Shown: in pieces, positions 63,301 to 64,000 of the stretch
Position numbering within the stretch: the stretch's first letter is position 1
Layout: every line of letters starts with the position of its first letter
Assembly (NCBI RefSeq): GCF_050947335.1
Contig: NW_027473318.1
Span: forward strand, 620,001-684,000
Length of the DNA: 64,000 bases
Reading direction: 5' to 3'
Source of the DNA: Megachile rotundata
Lineage: Eukaryota > Arthropoda > Insecta > Hymenoptera > Megachilidae
The notes under the pieces: generated by a model
Told to the model about the DNA's origin: nothing
The model's database searches: none
The model's input: only the letters and a program-made list of their open reading frames with translations
Made by a program: the position numbers and the translations under genes

Positions 63301-64000
63301 AATCATACAATCACAATCATACAATCACAATCATACAATCACAATCATACTATCACAATCATACAATCACAATCATACAATCACAATCATACAATCACAA
63401 TCATACAATCACAATCATACAATCACAATCATACAATCACAATCATACATTCAAAATCATGCAATCACAATCATACAATCACAATCATGCAATCACAATC
63501 ATACAATTATAATCATACAATCACAATCATTCAATCACAATCGTACAATCTCAATCGCACAACCACAATCACACAATCACACTCATACAATCACAATCAT
63601 ACAATCACAATCATACAATCACAAAAATACAATCATAATCATACAATCACAATCATACAATCGCAATCATACAATCACAATCATACAATCATAATCATGC
63701 AATCACAATCATACGATCGCAATCATACAATCACAATCATACCATCACAATCATACAATCACAATCATACAATCATAATCATACAATTACAATCATACAT
63801 CACAATCATACAATCACAATCATACAATCGCAATCATACAATTACAATCTCCCAAATACAATCTCCCGAATACAATCTCCCAAATACAATCATACAATCA
63901 CAATCATACAATCAGAATCATACAATCACAATCATACTATCACAATCATACAATCACAATCATACAATCACAATCATACAATCACAATCATACAATCACA
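60351..64000. repeat. Right segment resembling the left end and 25-27 kb
   Basis: Gene-free satellite running off the window edge. The CAATTATGCAATC/CATGATC combination at about 60848-60915 copies 2650-2715 (offset about 58.2 kb). CACAAACATAC near 61975 and the beta cassette at 62217 resemble the 26 kb region. CGATCG boxes lie at 60475, 60517 (only 42 bp apart), 60935, 62863, 63029 and 63714, and an alpha cassette is at 63487. Three four-tract CCC blocks occur here (61128, 61575, 63055). Confidence 0.82.

Larger units (their letters stand above)
1..64000. repeat. 14-bp satellite array filling the entire window
   Basis: The sequence is a continuous tandem array of ACAATCACAATCAT and its variants, with no unique sequence at either edge, so the array continues beyond both ends. 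The unit splits into two CAATCA hexamers plus TA. Canonical units hold no G; nearly all G comes from recurrent variants (CAATCGC, CGATCG, CATGC, CAGTC, CAGAATC, CCCGAAT, CGTAC). Most units are exactly 14 bp. The main exception is a recurring 13-bp unit, ACATCACAATCAT. I see no coding gene, tRNA, rRNA, transposon, terminal repeats or CRISPR spacers anywhere; every stretch longer than 300 bp is satellite. Family and function are unrecognised. Satellites of this size with higher-order repeats are typical of eukaryotic heterochromatin; that placement is inference. Confidence 0.97.

Noticed and set aside
1..64000. HNH string in the repeat peptide (YNHNHT) as an HNH nuclease
   Set aside because: This is a chance residue string in a low-complexity repeat; there is no beta-beta-alpha metal fold or flanking catalytic context.
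1..64000. CRISPR array
   Set aside because: Units are contiguous 14-mers without unique spacers, and no cas-like genes exist in the window.
1..64000. Telomere repeat
   Set aside because: The minus-strand repeat TGATTGTGATTGTA does not match known TTAGGG, TTTAGGG or TTAGG types and lacks regular G-runs.
1..64000. Transposon or retroelement insertions
   Set aside because: No stretch departs from the satellite; no terminal repeats, target-site duplications, poly-A tails or reverse-transcriptase-like frames.

Overview
The whole 64 kb window is one uninterrupted tandem-repeat (satellite) array. I see no gene, RNA gene, transposon, CRISPR array or unique-sequence island. The basic unit is 14 bp, ACAATCACAATCAT, about 4,570 units end to end. 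It reads as two copies of the hexamer CAATCA plus a TA spacer. The canonical + strand unit contains no G (7 A, 4 C, 3 T), so the strands are extremely asymmetric: + is A/C/T and - is a TGATTGTGATTGTA-type repeat. A megabase-style satellite with higher-order structure points to a eukaryotic nuclear genome (heterochromatin, centromere-adjacent or subtelomeric). I do not recognise the satellite family, and the sequence gives no firm clue to the species.

The array is not homogeneous. A small set of variant units recurs in fixed order: an A-to-G variant (ACAATCGCAATCAT), a C-rich variant (ACAATCTCCCAAAT and its ACAATATCCC/ACAATCACCC forms), a 13 bp unit (ACATCACAATCAT), AT-rich variants (ACAATTACAATCAT, ACAATCATAATCAT), CTATC and CTTTC variants, a TAGAATC...CGTAAATTC pair, and a CGATCG box. 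These act as markers that show higher-order repeats (HORs) of several sizes: about 0.32, 0.36, 1.4, 2.0, 2.24, 2.7, 3.24, 5.7, 7.95 and 8.03 kb.

Layout: 1-3.2 kb, about 1.4 kb HORs rich in C-rich blocks. 3.2-15 kb, overlapping duplications at offsets 5,700, 3,243, 4,932 and 7,951 bp that form a mosaic. 15-18.8 kb, a mixed region. 18.8-23.3 kb, a direct tandem duplication of 2,237 bp. 23.3-28.3 kb, a truncated third copy plus a local 322 bp duplication. 28.3-31.3 kb, three related copies spaced 1,411 and 1,006 bp. 31.3-36.5 kb, a duplication at 2,012-2,040 bp offset. 36,534-41,984, an exactly abutting tandem duplication (2,767 and 2,684 bp). 42-48.4 kb, alpha-cassette HORs at about 1.5 kb. 48.4-60.35 kb, a 3.9 kb block duplicated at 8,021-8,035 bp offset. 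60.4-64 kb returns to HOR types seen in the first 3 kb and at 25-27 kb.

The long forward open frames (up to 956 codons) are a product of repeat arithmetic. The canonical unit has no stop trinucleotide on the + strand. Because 14 is not divisible by 3, every frame reads the same cyclic 14-residue peptide, while TGA closes all three frames of the - strand. I annotate none as CDS. All duplication offsets come from matching rare variant positions by eye. Boundaries given with 'about' are good to a few units, and no percentage identities were computed.
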